DNA of 64,000 bases from Methyloceanibacter stevinii (GTDB lineage Bacteria; Pseudomonadota; Alphaproteobacteria; Rhizobiales; Methyloligellaceae), in the NCBI RefSeq assembly GCF_001723355.1, contig NZ_LPWE01000005.1, positions 62,001 to 126,000 on the forward strand, read 5' to 3'. How positions within the stretch are numbered: the first letter of the stretch is position 1; each line of letters opens with the position of its first letter. Under the pieces are notes generated by a model that was given only the letters and a program-made list of their open reading frames with translations, did not search any database and was not told where the DNA came from. The position numbers were made by a program, and so were the translations under genes. Of this stretch, positions 17,333 to 24,784 are shown one piece after another.

Positions 17333-19024
17333 TTGATTAGAAGACTCTGGCATTGGGCCACCCTCTTCAGCACGTTGTTTCTTCTCGCAAGCGGAGCTTG
17401 GGCGGATACGGCCAAACCTCTTCTTGCGATCGATACGTCGAGCCCGCGGGCGACGATGCGAACGTTTCTCGACGTCACCCGGGCCCTTGAGTCCGCAGCG
17501 ATCAAGCTGCGTTCCGAACCGGGCCCTGCGGCGCAGGCCGAAGCGGAATCTTTGATGCGCAAGGCGCTCAGAACTCTCGACCTAAGCCAAGTGCGGCCTA
17601 GCGCACGGCGCGAGATAGGCGGCGACGCGGTCGTCTTCCTCGTCGATATCTTGCGCCGCATCGAACTTCCTCCTTTGGACTCGATCCCCGATGCCGCCGA
17701 TTTTCCGGAGGGTGACGCGCCAGCGAGCTGGACCATCCCCGGCACCGAGATCACTATCAGCCGGGTGATGGAGGGGCCGGCGAAGGGGCAATTCCTCTTC
17801 AGCCCTGACACAGTCACCAGGGCCGGGGAGTTCTACGACCTGACGAAGCAGCTTCCATTGAAGATGCCCTCTCAGGTGCCGAACTGGCGCGAGGCGCACC
17901 TTCAGTTCCACGGCTGGATGATTCCGCCGGAGCTGACCCGCTCCTTGCCGCGCGCGTTGAAGCAGCCCGTCCTCGATACCCCGATCTGGAAGATCATTGC
18001 CGCGATCGGCATCTTCTTGATTCTGGCCGCTGCCCTGCTGCTGCTCAGACAGCTCACGAAGCCAAAGCCGAGGGCACGTGCGCTCGGGCGCTATCTGCGC
18101 CGCCTCTTGCTGCCCGTTGCCATGTTGCTCGGGATCTTCGGCGCCGAGTTGCTCATCACCGAACAAGTCATGGTCCTCGGCACCTTCGCCGACATGGTCG
18201 ATCTCTTTGTCGAGATCGCGTTCTACGTGGCGGCCGCGTGGGTCGCGTGGCTCTTCATCTCGATTCTCGTGGAATGGGTCATCACGTCTCCCCAGATTCC
18301 GGAAAAGAGCCTGGATGCCAATCTCCTCCGGCTGCTCGGCCGTGTCCTTGGGATTTTGGCGGTGGCAAGCATCGCGGCTTATGGCGCGCAACAGTTGGGT
18401 CTGCCGGTCCTGGGTGTCTTGGCCGGCCTTGGTGTCGGTGGCCTTGCCGTGGCGCTGGCCGCTCAGAACAGCCTGGAAAATTTGATCGGCGGTCTCAATC
18501 TCTACGCTGACCGCCCCATACGCGTCGGTGACTTTTGCGACTATGCCGGCATCAAGGGGACGGTCGAATACATCGGGCTCCGATCGACGCGGATCCGGGG
18601 ATCCGACCGCACCGTAACGTCGGTTCCCAACTCGATGCTCGCCAAGACGCAAGTGACCAACTATGCGCTGCGCGATCAATTGCTGTTCCGGCATGTCTTG
18701 GACTTGCGGTACGAGACGACCACCGAACAGCTGCGCACGGTGTGCAACAGCATACGGGAACTCCTGTCCTCGCATCGGGATGTGAGTCAAACCCTCGCGC
18801 CTCCGCGGGCGCATGTGGTCTGCTTCGGCGAGTGGTCAATTCAAGTCGAAGTCCAGGCCTATCTCGATGCGGCGCCGGGCAAGTTTCTCGCCATACAGGA
18901 GGAACTGCTCTTGGCGATTGCGGAGATCATTGGTGAGGCCGGCACTGCGTTCGCCTTCCCGTCGCAAACCAACTACATCGTCACAGAGACGGCCGGCGAG
19001 GATCTTTCGGGTCCACGGGTGTAG
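17333..19024 (+). CDS. MscS-family mechanosensitive channel with long N-terminal domain
   Basis: 563 residues. Signal peptide (LFSTLFLLASGAWA), a periplasmic domain of about 190 residues, then five hydrophobic segments (about 222-240, 258-275, 284-312, 334-352, 360-380). The pore helix is GLGVGGLAVALAAQNSLENLIGG. The MscS beta domain follows (RPIRVGDFCDYAGIKGTVEYIGLRSTRIR ... VPNSMLAKTQVTNY), then the alpha/beta C-terminal domain. It opens under membrane tension to release osmolytes. It starts TTGATTAGAAGACTC with a probable TTG at 17333. Single gene. Confidence 0.9.
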   Translation: MIRRLWHWATLFSTLFLLASGAWADTAKPLLAIDTSSPRATMRTFLDVTRALESAAIKLRSEPGPAAQAEAESLMRKALRTLDLSQVRPSARREIGGDAVVFLVDILRRIELPPLDSIPDAADFPEGDAPASWTIPGTEITISRVMEGPAKGQFLFSPDTVTRAGEFYDLTKQLPLKMPSQVPNWREAHLQFHGWMIPPELTRSLPRALKQPVLDTPIWKIIAAIGIFLILAAALLLLRQLTKPKPRARALGRYLRRLLLPVAMLLGIFGAELLITEQVMVLGTFADMVDLFVEIAFYVAAAWVAWLFISILVEWVITSPQIPEKSLDANLLRLLGRVLGILAVASIAAYGAQQLGLPVLGVLAGLGVGGLAVALAAQNSLENLIGGLNLYADRPIRVGDFCDYAGIKGTVEYIGLRSTRIRGSDRTVTSVPNSMLAKTQVTNYALRDQLLFRHVLDLRYETTTEQLRTVCNSIRELLSSHRDVSQTLAPPRAHVVCFGEWSIQVEVQAYLDAAPGKFLAIQEELLLAIAEIIGEAGTAFAFPSQTNYIVTETAGEDLSGPRV

Positions 19025-19099
19025 AAAGCCCCACCCGAAGGAGCTGATTTGTCCTGCCGCAGGCTTCTCCGGCTCGTGCTCGGACCACGTCCCGGCATT

Positions 19100-19116
19100 G
19101 CTGACGGGACGTCAGC
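19100..19116 (+). terminator. Terminator after the MscS gene
   Basis: GCTGACG, GGA, CGTCAGC, followed by a T-rich run (GTCTTGTTT) on the plus strand. It sits between the MscS gene and the oppositely oriented tRNA. Confidence 0.6.
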
Positions 19117-19128
19117 GGCTGTCTTGTT

Positions 19129-19205
19129 TGGTGACCCCGACAGGATTCGAACCTGTGACCCTCAGATTAGGAATCTGATGCTCTATCCTGCTGAGCTACG
19201 GGGCC
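19129..19205 (-). tRNA. tRNA-Arg (anticodon CCT)
   Basis: 77 bases including an encoded CCA. The acceptor stem GGCCCCG pairs with CGGGGTC (one G-U). The D-arm is AGCTC...GAGC. The anticodon stem-loop CAGAT-TCCTAAT-CTG reads CCU, for AGG arginine codons. The T-arm is ACAGGTTCGAATCCTGT. All features are canonical. No duplicated 3' end that would mark an integrated element is visible nearby. Confidence 0.97.
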
Positions 19206-19378
19206 ATTGCCTTTAGTAGCTACACCGGGGTCTCGGTTTGCGCCACCCCGTTGGCCGCAATCCTGGCATCCGCACCCGACAACATGACGCGGCTCTTGAG
19301 TGACATTCGGCCCTGGAATCATGCGGTTTGAGCGCGTAGGGTCTCGCATAGATCGTTGAAAACATTGGAAATATTCTA

Positions 19379-20788
19379 ATGAAAAAGAGCCCGGAGCTGG
19401 ATCGCCGGTCGTTCCTGGCGCTCGCCGGCGCAGGGGCGGCCGGCCTTTCGCTCCCGGTCGGCGTCTCGGCGCTTGCCAAGTCCGCCGAGGCGACGCCATC
19501 GACATTTCGGATCCAGACCGCGCGCTACCACTTCCGCGACGCGGTGACCGAGAATCTGGTCAGCGTGTTTCCCGACGCGCCGCCACCGGTCTTGCGCATG
19601 ACGCAAGGGGTGCCGTTCTCGATCGATGTGACGAACACGCTGGAGGAGGCCACGACGATCCATTGGCATGGCTTGCGCGTGCCGAACAAGATGGATGGCG
19701 TTCCGTATTTGACTCAGTTTCCGATCCAACAGGGCGAGACCTGGCGCTACAGCTACACGCCGGACGATGCCGGGGTGTACTGGTATCACCCCCATTGCCG
19801 CACCATGGAGCAGATCGCGCGCGGGCTCACCGGGATCATCGTGGTCGCGGAGAGGGAGGACCCCGGGTTCGACGGGGAGACGGTCCTGAACCTGCGCGAC
19901 TTCCGCATCGGCAAGGACGATCAGTTCATGCAGCTCTATTCGGCGCGGGCGGCCGCGCGCGCCGGCACCTTTGGCACGGTGATGACGGCGAACTGGGAAC
20001 AGAACCCGGTCTACGAGCATCCGGCCGGTTCGCTGGTGCGTCTGCGCCTCGGCGCCACCGACACCACGCGCTTCTATCCGCTCACCTTCGAAGGCGGGGA
20101 GGGACGCATTATCGGCGCCGACGGCCATCCTCTGCGTCAAGACTTGCCTTGGCCGACCGGGGAAACGCCGATCCTGGTCGCACCGGGCCAACGGCTCGAC
20201 GTGGCGCTGCGGATGCCGGACACCGAAGGCGAGGAGATCGTGGTGACCTACCGGTCCCTCCAGAAGACCCGCAAGCTGGCAACGCTGCGCGCGACGGGAT
20301 CAAGTCTTGGCCGCTCGCTCGAAGAGTTGAAGCCGCTGCCGCCCAACGACGTCCCGGACTTCGATCCAAAGGGGCTGGAAGTGGTGGAGATGGTTTTCGG
20401 CTGGTCGCCCGACGGGCTGAAGCCTAATAACGGCTTCTGCGGTTCGTTCGGCTACACGTTCTGGTCCATCGACCGCAAGCCTTGGCCGGGCGACGCGGCC
20501 AAGGGGGTAGCGCCGGTCGCGGACCTGAAGCTCGGCAAGGCCTATGTGCTTCGCTTACGCAATTCGAGCCCGAACCGGCACCCGATCCATCTCCACGGAC
20601 AGGTGTTCCGCCCCTTGCGTTCGAACAAGCGCGCGCTGCCGTCCAATTGGACCGACACGGTCGTCCTCGACAAGGAAGAGACCATCGACATCGGCTTCGT
20701 GGCCGACAACCCGGGCGACTGGGCCTTTCATTGCCACGTGATCGAGCACCAGAAATCCGGCCTCGCGGGCTTCATCCGCGTGAGCTGA
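19379..20788 (+). CDS. Multicopper oxidase, Tat-exported
   Basis: 469 residues. A twin-arginine signal (DRRSFLALAGAGAAGLSLP) sends the folded enzyme to the periplasm. Copper motifs appear in order: HWHG (about residue 94), YWYHPHC, HPIHLHG and HCHVIEHQKSGL near the C-terminus, giving the type 1, 2 and 3 sites. The position after the last His-x4-G is leucine, a non-coordinating axial residue typical of higher-potential laccase-like enzymes. Oxidises metal ions or phenolics with oxygen; the true substrate cannot be told. Single gene; GGAAAT lies upstream of the ATG. Confidence 0.92.
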   Translation: MKKSPELDRRSFLALAGAGAAGLSLPVGVSALAKSAEATPSTFRIQTARYHFRDAVTENLVSVFPDAPPPVLRMTQGVPFSIDVTNTLEEATTIHWHGLRVPNKMDGVPYLTQFPIQQGETWRYSYTPDDAGVYWYHPHCRTMEQIARGLTGIIVVAEREDPGFDGETVLNLRDFRIGKDDQFMQLYSARAAARAGTFGTVMTANWEQNPVYEHPAGSLVRLRLGATDTTRFYPLTFEGGEGRIIGADGHPLRQDLPWPTGETPILVAPGQRLDVALRMPDTEGEEIVVTYRSLQKTRKLATLRATGSSLGRSLEELKPLPPNDVPDFDPKGLEVVEMVFGWSPDGLKPNNGFCGSFGYTFWSIDRKPWPGDAAKGVAPVADLKLGKAYVLRLRNSSPNRHPIHLHGQVFRPLRSNKRALPSNWTDTVVLDKEETIDIGFVADNPGDWAFHCHVIEHQKSGLAGFIRVS

Positions 20789-20823
20789 GAACCTGGGCGG
20801 CGTTCGCTTCTCCGTAAGTCTTC

Positions 20824-21753
20824 CTAGTAGATCTTCGGCACGTAGAGCTCGGGCGACAGTGTCTTGCGGTCATAGTCGGGGCTGAAGACACGGTCCGGCA
20901 GCTCGATCTTGTCGTAGGGCACGTCCTCATAAGGAATCTTCGACAGAAGGTGCTCGATGCAATTGAGCCGTTCGCGCTTCTTGTCGTTGCCTTCCACGAT
21001 GTACCAGGGCGCTTCGGGGATGCTCGTGCGTGTGAACATCTCTTCCTTGGCCTTGGTGTACTGCTCCCAGCGGACGCGCGACTGCAGGTCCATCGGCGAC
21101 AGCTTCCATTGCTTCATGGGATCGTGGATGCGGATCATGAACCGCAGCTGCTGTTCCTCGTCGGTGATTGAGAGCCAGTACTTCAACACGATGATGCCGT
21201 TGCGCACGAGCATGCGTTCGAATTCCGGTACGTCCTGAAAGAACCGTTCGACCTGGTTCTCGCTCGCGAACCCCATGACGCGCTCGACGCCGGCCCGGTT
21301 GTACCAGGAGCGGTCAAAGAGAACGATCTCGCCGCCAGAGGGCAAGTGCGGGACATAGCGTTGGAAGTACCACTGCGTCAGTTCGCGCTCGGATGGCTTC
21401 TGCAAAGCGACCACTCTGGCGGTGCGGGGATTGAGCCGCTGCGTGATGCGTTTGATGACGCCGCCCTTGCCGGCGGAGTCGCGGCCCTCGAAAATGATCA
21501 GGACCTTGGAACCGGTCGCCTCGACCCAGCTCTGCATCTTGATGAGCTCGGACTGCAGACGCAGGAGATTCTTCAGATAGATGCGCCGGTCGAGGGCGTC
21601 TGGGTGGGCCTCTTTGTAGATCTCCCGCAGCTCCTCGCTCAGCATCGGCTCGGAGAGTTCGGCTTCAAGGGTCTCGTCGAGAGTCTCTTCAAGCTCTGAC
21701 TCAACCCAGTCCTTTATGTTCTTTCGGCCCGTCTCATTCGGATCGTCGGTCAT
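20824..21753 (-). CDS. ppk2: Polyphosphate kinase 2 (PPK2 family)
   Basis: 309 residues, cytoplasmic. It transfers phosphate between polyphosphate and nucleotides. Walker A FEGRDSAGKGGVIKRI, lid and substrate signatures VALQKPSERELTQWYFQRY, FDRSWYNRAGVERVMGF and HDPMKQWKLSPMDLQSR are all typical of one-domain PPK2. The acidic N-terminal 60 residues (ESELEETLDETLEAELSEP) extend beyond the core, which is common in rhizobial copies. Convergent with the multicopper oxidase gene, 35 bases between stops. Confidence 0.93.
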   Translation of the reverse strand: MTDDPNETGRKNIKDWVESELEETLDETLEAELSEPMLSEELREIYKEAHPDALDRRIYLKNLLRLQSELIKMQSWVEATGSKVLIIFEGRDSAGKGGVIKRITQRLNPRTARVVALQKPSERELTQWYFQRYVPHLPSGGEIVLFDRSWYNRAGVERVMGFASENQVERFFQDVPEFERMLVRNGIIVLKYWLSITDEEQQLRFMIRIHDPMKQWKLSPMDLQSRVRWEQYTKAKEEMFTRTSIPEAPWYIVEGNDKKRERLNCIEHLLSKIPYEDVPYDKIELPDRVFSPDYDRKTLSPELYVPKIY

Positions 21754-21954
21754 CGGAGATCTCTCGTTGTTCGTCGTCTATGTGGGGTCGTCGGCTCAGC
21801 GGCAACTCTCGCCAGCGAGATTAAAACTTTTGTGTCAGCGGCAACACTTCTCCGAACCGGAACCCGACAAAGTCGACCGTCCGATGACATTGGGGGAACT
21901 TGAGGGTGCTTGCGTGCCCTGTTCGAGTGCTTGCGGCCTCCGTAGAATGCATGA

Positions 21955-22791
21955 ATGCGCATCCGGGCTCTCGCGATCAGTGTCGGACTTGCTCCTCTCC
22001 TTGCTCTTGGCGCGCCGGTGTCCAAGGCGTTAGCCGGCGCGTGCGACCTGCCGGCTGGCGAAACGGTGGCCGTATCGTCGGTTGTCGACGGGGAGACGCT
22101 GGAGCTCGAGGATGGCCGCGCGGTGCGGCTGCTGGGGGGTGCTGGCGCCGGCGCGCGCGGCGTGGACTGGGATCGGTCCGAACCGTGGCCCTTCGCGGCG
22201 CAGGCTCGGCAGGCGCTTCGCCAGTTGGTGCAAGGCGCTTCGGTCAGCCTGCATTTCGATGCGCGGCAGGAGGACCGGTACGGGCGTCTGCTGGCGCAGG
22301 TCTTCCTTACCCGCGACGCCGAGCCGGTTTGGGTGCAAGAGGAACTGGTCGCGAAAGGTCTCGCCCGCGTGGCGGCGCAGCCCGACATGGCCGCCTGCCT
22401 CGAGCCGCTCCTCGCCGCGGAGGCTGAGGCGCGGGAAGGAAGGCGCGGGGTCTGGCGTTCTCTGACCTATCAGGTCCGCGATGCGCACGATCCCAAGTCG
22501 CTCGGCTACCGGCGTCACACCTACCAGCTCGTCGAGGGCAAGGTGCATGGCATCGGCGAGGGGAAGACACGCGTCTACATCAATTTCGCCGAAGACTGGC
22601 GGGAGGATTTCACCGTGGTCATCAAGCGCAAGCGGCTTCCGGTTCTGGAGGCCGCGGGCCTCGACCTGTTGAGCTTGCCGGGCCGGCGCGTGCGCGTGCG
22701 GGGCTGGGTCGAGTGGTGGAACGGCCCCATGATCGAGATTTCACATCCGGAAGAAATCGAAACCCTGGAGACTTCGTCCGGCGCGGGCTGA
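21955..22791 (+). CDS. SNase-like (thermonuclease-fold) exported protein with altered active site
   Basis: 278 residues with a signal peptide (MRIRALAISVGLAPLLALGAPVSKALA). The OB-fold nuclease domain runs VVDGETLELEDGRAVRLLGG ... QEDRYGRLLAQVFL ... GLARVAA. The arginine in VRL and the one in EDRYGR match catalytic arginines of staphylococcal nuclease. The Asp-Ala-Pro-Glu segment that supplies the calcium ligand and general base is replaced by AGAGARG, so catalysis is doubtful. A C-terminal extension (about residues 170-278) looks like a second small beta domain. Start supported by the signal peptide; ribosome binding site weak. Confidence 0.8.
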   Translation: MRIRALAISVGLAPLLALGAPVSKALAGACDLPAGETVAVSSVVDGETLELEDGRAVRLLGGAGAGARGVDWDRSEPWPFAAQARQALRQLVQGASVSLHFDARQEDRYGRLLAQVFLTRDAEPVWVQEELVAKGLARVAAQPDMAACLEPLLAAEAEAREGRRGVWRSLTYQVRDAHDPKSLGYRRHTYQLVEGKVHGIGEGKTRVYINFAEDWREDFTVVIKRKRLPVLEAAGLDLLSLPGRRVRVRGWVEWWNGPMIEISHPEEIETLETSSGAG

Positions 22792-22831
22792 AACCTGGCT
22801 TCAGCGTCGGGCACGAGGCGCCCCAAATGAA

Positions 22832-22856
22832 AAGGCCGGGCGCGAGGCCCGGCCTT
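22832..22856. terminator. Bidirectional terminator between SNase-like gene and carD
   Basis: 10-bp perfect stem (22832-22841 with 22847-22856) and 5-base loop. An A-rich run on the left gives a T-tract for the minus-strand carD transcript; TTGTCT follows on the plus strand. Confidence 0.8.
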
Positions 22857-22885
22857 GTCTCAATCTTGGCAAGGGGAAGCTTGCC

Positions 22886-23455
22886 TTAAGCGGCGGCTTT
22901 CCCGGCCTCCGCGGCCTCCGCGGCGGCCTTGATCGTGCGCGCCGACTTCGCGAGGATGTCGTCGATCTTGGCGACGGCGCTTTCCTCGTCCAGCTTCTCG
23001 ACGGCGGCCAGTTCGCGCGCCATACGGTCGAGCGCAGCTTCATAGAGCTGACGCTCGGAGTAGGACTGCTCCGGCTGAGCCTCGGACCGGTACAGGTCGC
23101 GGACCACCTCGGCGATGGAAATCAGATCGCCGGAGTTGATCTTGGCTTCATATTCCTGGGCGCGGCGCGACCACATGGTGCGCTTCACGCGGGCCTTGCC
23201 CTTCAGCGTGGTCAGGGCCTTCTTGACGATCTTGTCTTCGGAAAGCTTGCGCATGCCGACGCTTTCGAGCTTCGTGGTCGGCACCCGAAGGGTCATCTTG
23301 TCCTTGTCGAAGCTGATCACGAACAGCTCGAGCTTCGCGCCGGCGATCTCTTGCTCTTCAATGGACGTGATGCGGCCCACGCCATGGGCCGGATACACGA
23401 TGTATTCGTTCGTCCGAAAACCGTTCCGCTGCTGGGGTCTCTTCTTTTCCGCCAT
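22886..23455 (-). CDS. carD: CarD-family transcriptional regulator
   Basis: 189 residues. It binds the RNA polymerase beta subunit and promoter DNA and stabilises open complexes. The N-terminal RNAP-interaction domain is NEYIVYPAHGVGRITSIEEQEIAG ... LFVISFDKDKMTLRVP. The helical DNA-binding domain follows (WSRRAQEYEAKINSGDLISIAEVVRDLYRSE, SYSERQLYEAALDRMARELAAVE), ending in an alanine-rich tail. ATG 23455 gives the canonical MAEKK start; the upstream extension to 23500 is unlikely. Downstream of fdxA on the same strand with a 390-base gap, so it probably has its own promoter. Confidence 0.94.
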   Translation of the reverse strand: MAEKKRPQQRNGFRTNEYIVYPAHGVGRITSIEEQEIAGAKLELFVISFDKDKMTLRVPTTKLESVGMRKLSEDKIVKKALTTLKGKARVKRTMWSRRAQEYEAKINSGDLISIAEVVRDLYRSEAQPEQSYSERQLYEAALDRMARELAAVEKLDEESAVAKIDDILAKSARTIKAAAEAAEAGKAAA

Positions 23456-23845
23456 ATGCTCGCCTCGCTGTTTGAAAGTCGTGGGGCGCGTCGGAACCAA
23501 GGCGCTTGAGCTTGTCTGCGTCGATTTCGGCCAGCGACGGGGTCGCTGGCGTCGCCCGGTGGGGGCGGTCTCGCTGACAATAAAGAAGCGTTCGATCAGG
23601 GGGCCCGATCGCTCAACTCCTTGGAAGCTCAGAAAAAAAGCGCGCCCAACCGGCTCGCCTCTCTTGGTGCCTCACGCGCCGACAGTTTGCGCCATTTCGA
23701 ACTCACCATATCACAAAAAACGCCAAATCGGAAGTCGCCGGCTCCGGCGGCATGGCCAATTTCAAGGCAGTGACTGTGGCATTTTGACCGAAAGGTTAAC
23801 GCGAGGCCGCTTTTTCGGGCTGCGTCCGCGTGGGGCGCTCCTGCC
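23456..23845. other. Intergenic region upstream of carD
   Basis: 390 bases without a supported gene, between the fdxA stop and the carD start. It must hold the carD promoter and leader, but I cannot place a convincing -35/-10 pair. A GC-rich hairpin near 23734-23751 may end the fdxA transcript. Confidence 0.5.
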
Positions 23846-24183
23846 CTAGTCGCCCTCGCCAGGCTCCACGGAGAAGTACTTCTCGAACTTGTTGGGCTCG
23901 GTCAGAAAGTTGTCGGCGTCGGCGGCGCGGGCTTCTTGGTGGTGATGTTCGGCCAGCTCTCCGAATAGTCCCGGTTCACATCGAGCCATTTGTCGAGATC
24001 CGGCTCCGTGTCCGGCTTGATGGCGTCGGCCGGGCACTCCGGCTCGCAAACACCACAGTCGATGCACTCGTCCGGATGAATGACCAGCATATTCTCGCCC
24101 TCGTAGAAGCAGTCCACGGGGCACACCTCGACACAGTCGGTGTACTTGCACTTAATGCATAATTCAGTGACGACGTATGTCAT
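23846..24183 (-). CDS. fdxA: Seven-iron type ferredoxin FdxA, one frameshift
   Basis: About 112 residues after restoring one base near 23928. Cysteine pattern [18 protein letters not shown] and [16 protein letters not shown] gives one 4Fe-4S and one 3Fe-4S cluster, as in Azotobacter ferredoxin I-like FdxA. The C-terminal tail NITTKK ... [25 protein letters not shown] is typical of the alphaproteobacterial form. ATG 24183 (MTYVVTELC) is the usual start; GTG 24192 is an alternative. It lies between the S4 protein gene and carD in the conserved order. Confidence 0.92.
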
Positions 24184-24407
24184 CGATTCCACATGCCATA
24201 GGGCTGTCCCAGCCCGGTTGCTTGAGCCCAGTACGGGCTCTCAGCAAAGCCCGGGGAGAAGGAGCCCTGCCTATAGCAATAGCGTCGGCAGCACAAGGCG
24301 TGGCACCTGCTGGGAAACCCCAATTTTTAGGATGGATTTGCGGCTTTCTGCCGCTCGTTGAGGCTGAATTTCTGCAGCCCGCGACCGCGCGTGCGCGGGA
24401 GCCGTTT

Positions 24408-24773
24408 CTAGCTCCAAAACGCCCGGAGCGTGTCGATGCGCCGGCGGTCCCGCTTGGTGGGCCGCGCGCCCACGCGGGCCTCGCGGGCAGGCCCGCCTTC
24501 GGTCTCGTCGATCGGCGGGGTCAGATCCTCGTAGAGGGTCCGGGCCAGGGGTGCCGGGCCGCGCCGGTCGGCGGCATCGAGGACGCGCCAGACCACGAGC
24601 CGTCCGGGCGGTGTTGCCGTGATGACGTCGCCGAGTTGCACGATCCGGCTGGGTTTCCGCACCCGTTCGCCGTTGATCCGGACTTTGCCGTCCGCGATGA
24701 GACGCGTCGCTGCCGAGCGTGTCTTCACGGCCCGCGCGCACCAGAGCCATTTGTCGAGGCGCTGGCCCGTCAC
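24408..24773 (-). CDS. S4-domain RNA-binding protein (HslR/Hsp15-like)
   Basis: 121 residues starting at GTG 24773 with AGGA upstream. S4 domain: QRLDKWLWCARAVKTRSAATRLIADGKVRINGERV ... RIVQLGDVITATPPGR, followed by a basic C-terminal tail (PTKRDRRRID). Hsp15-like proteins bind stalled 50S subunits carrying peptidyl-tRNA. It begins 11 bases after the helicase stop, so it is translationally close to it. Confidence 0.9.
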   Translation of the reverse strand: MTGQRLDKWLWCARAVKTRSAATRLIADGKVRINGERVRKPSRIVQLGDVITATPPGRLVVWRVLDAADRRGPAPLARTLYEDLTPPIDETEGGPAREARVGARPTKRDRRRIDTLRAFWS

Positions 24774-24784
24774 GCGGCCGCGTC

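Noticed and set aside
19129-19205. tRNA-Arg as attachment site of a genomic island
   Set aside because: No integrase and no repeated tRNA 3' end within the window.
24271-24784. Helicase frame running on through the S4 gene to 24271
   Set aside because: That frame is the wrong one after about 25010; the proper frame ends at 24785 with the family's usual C-terminus.
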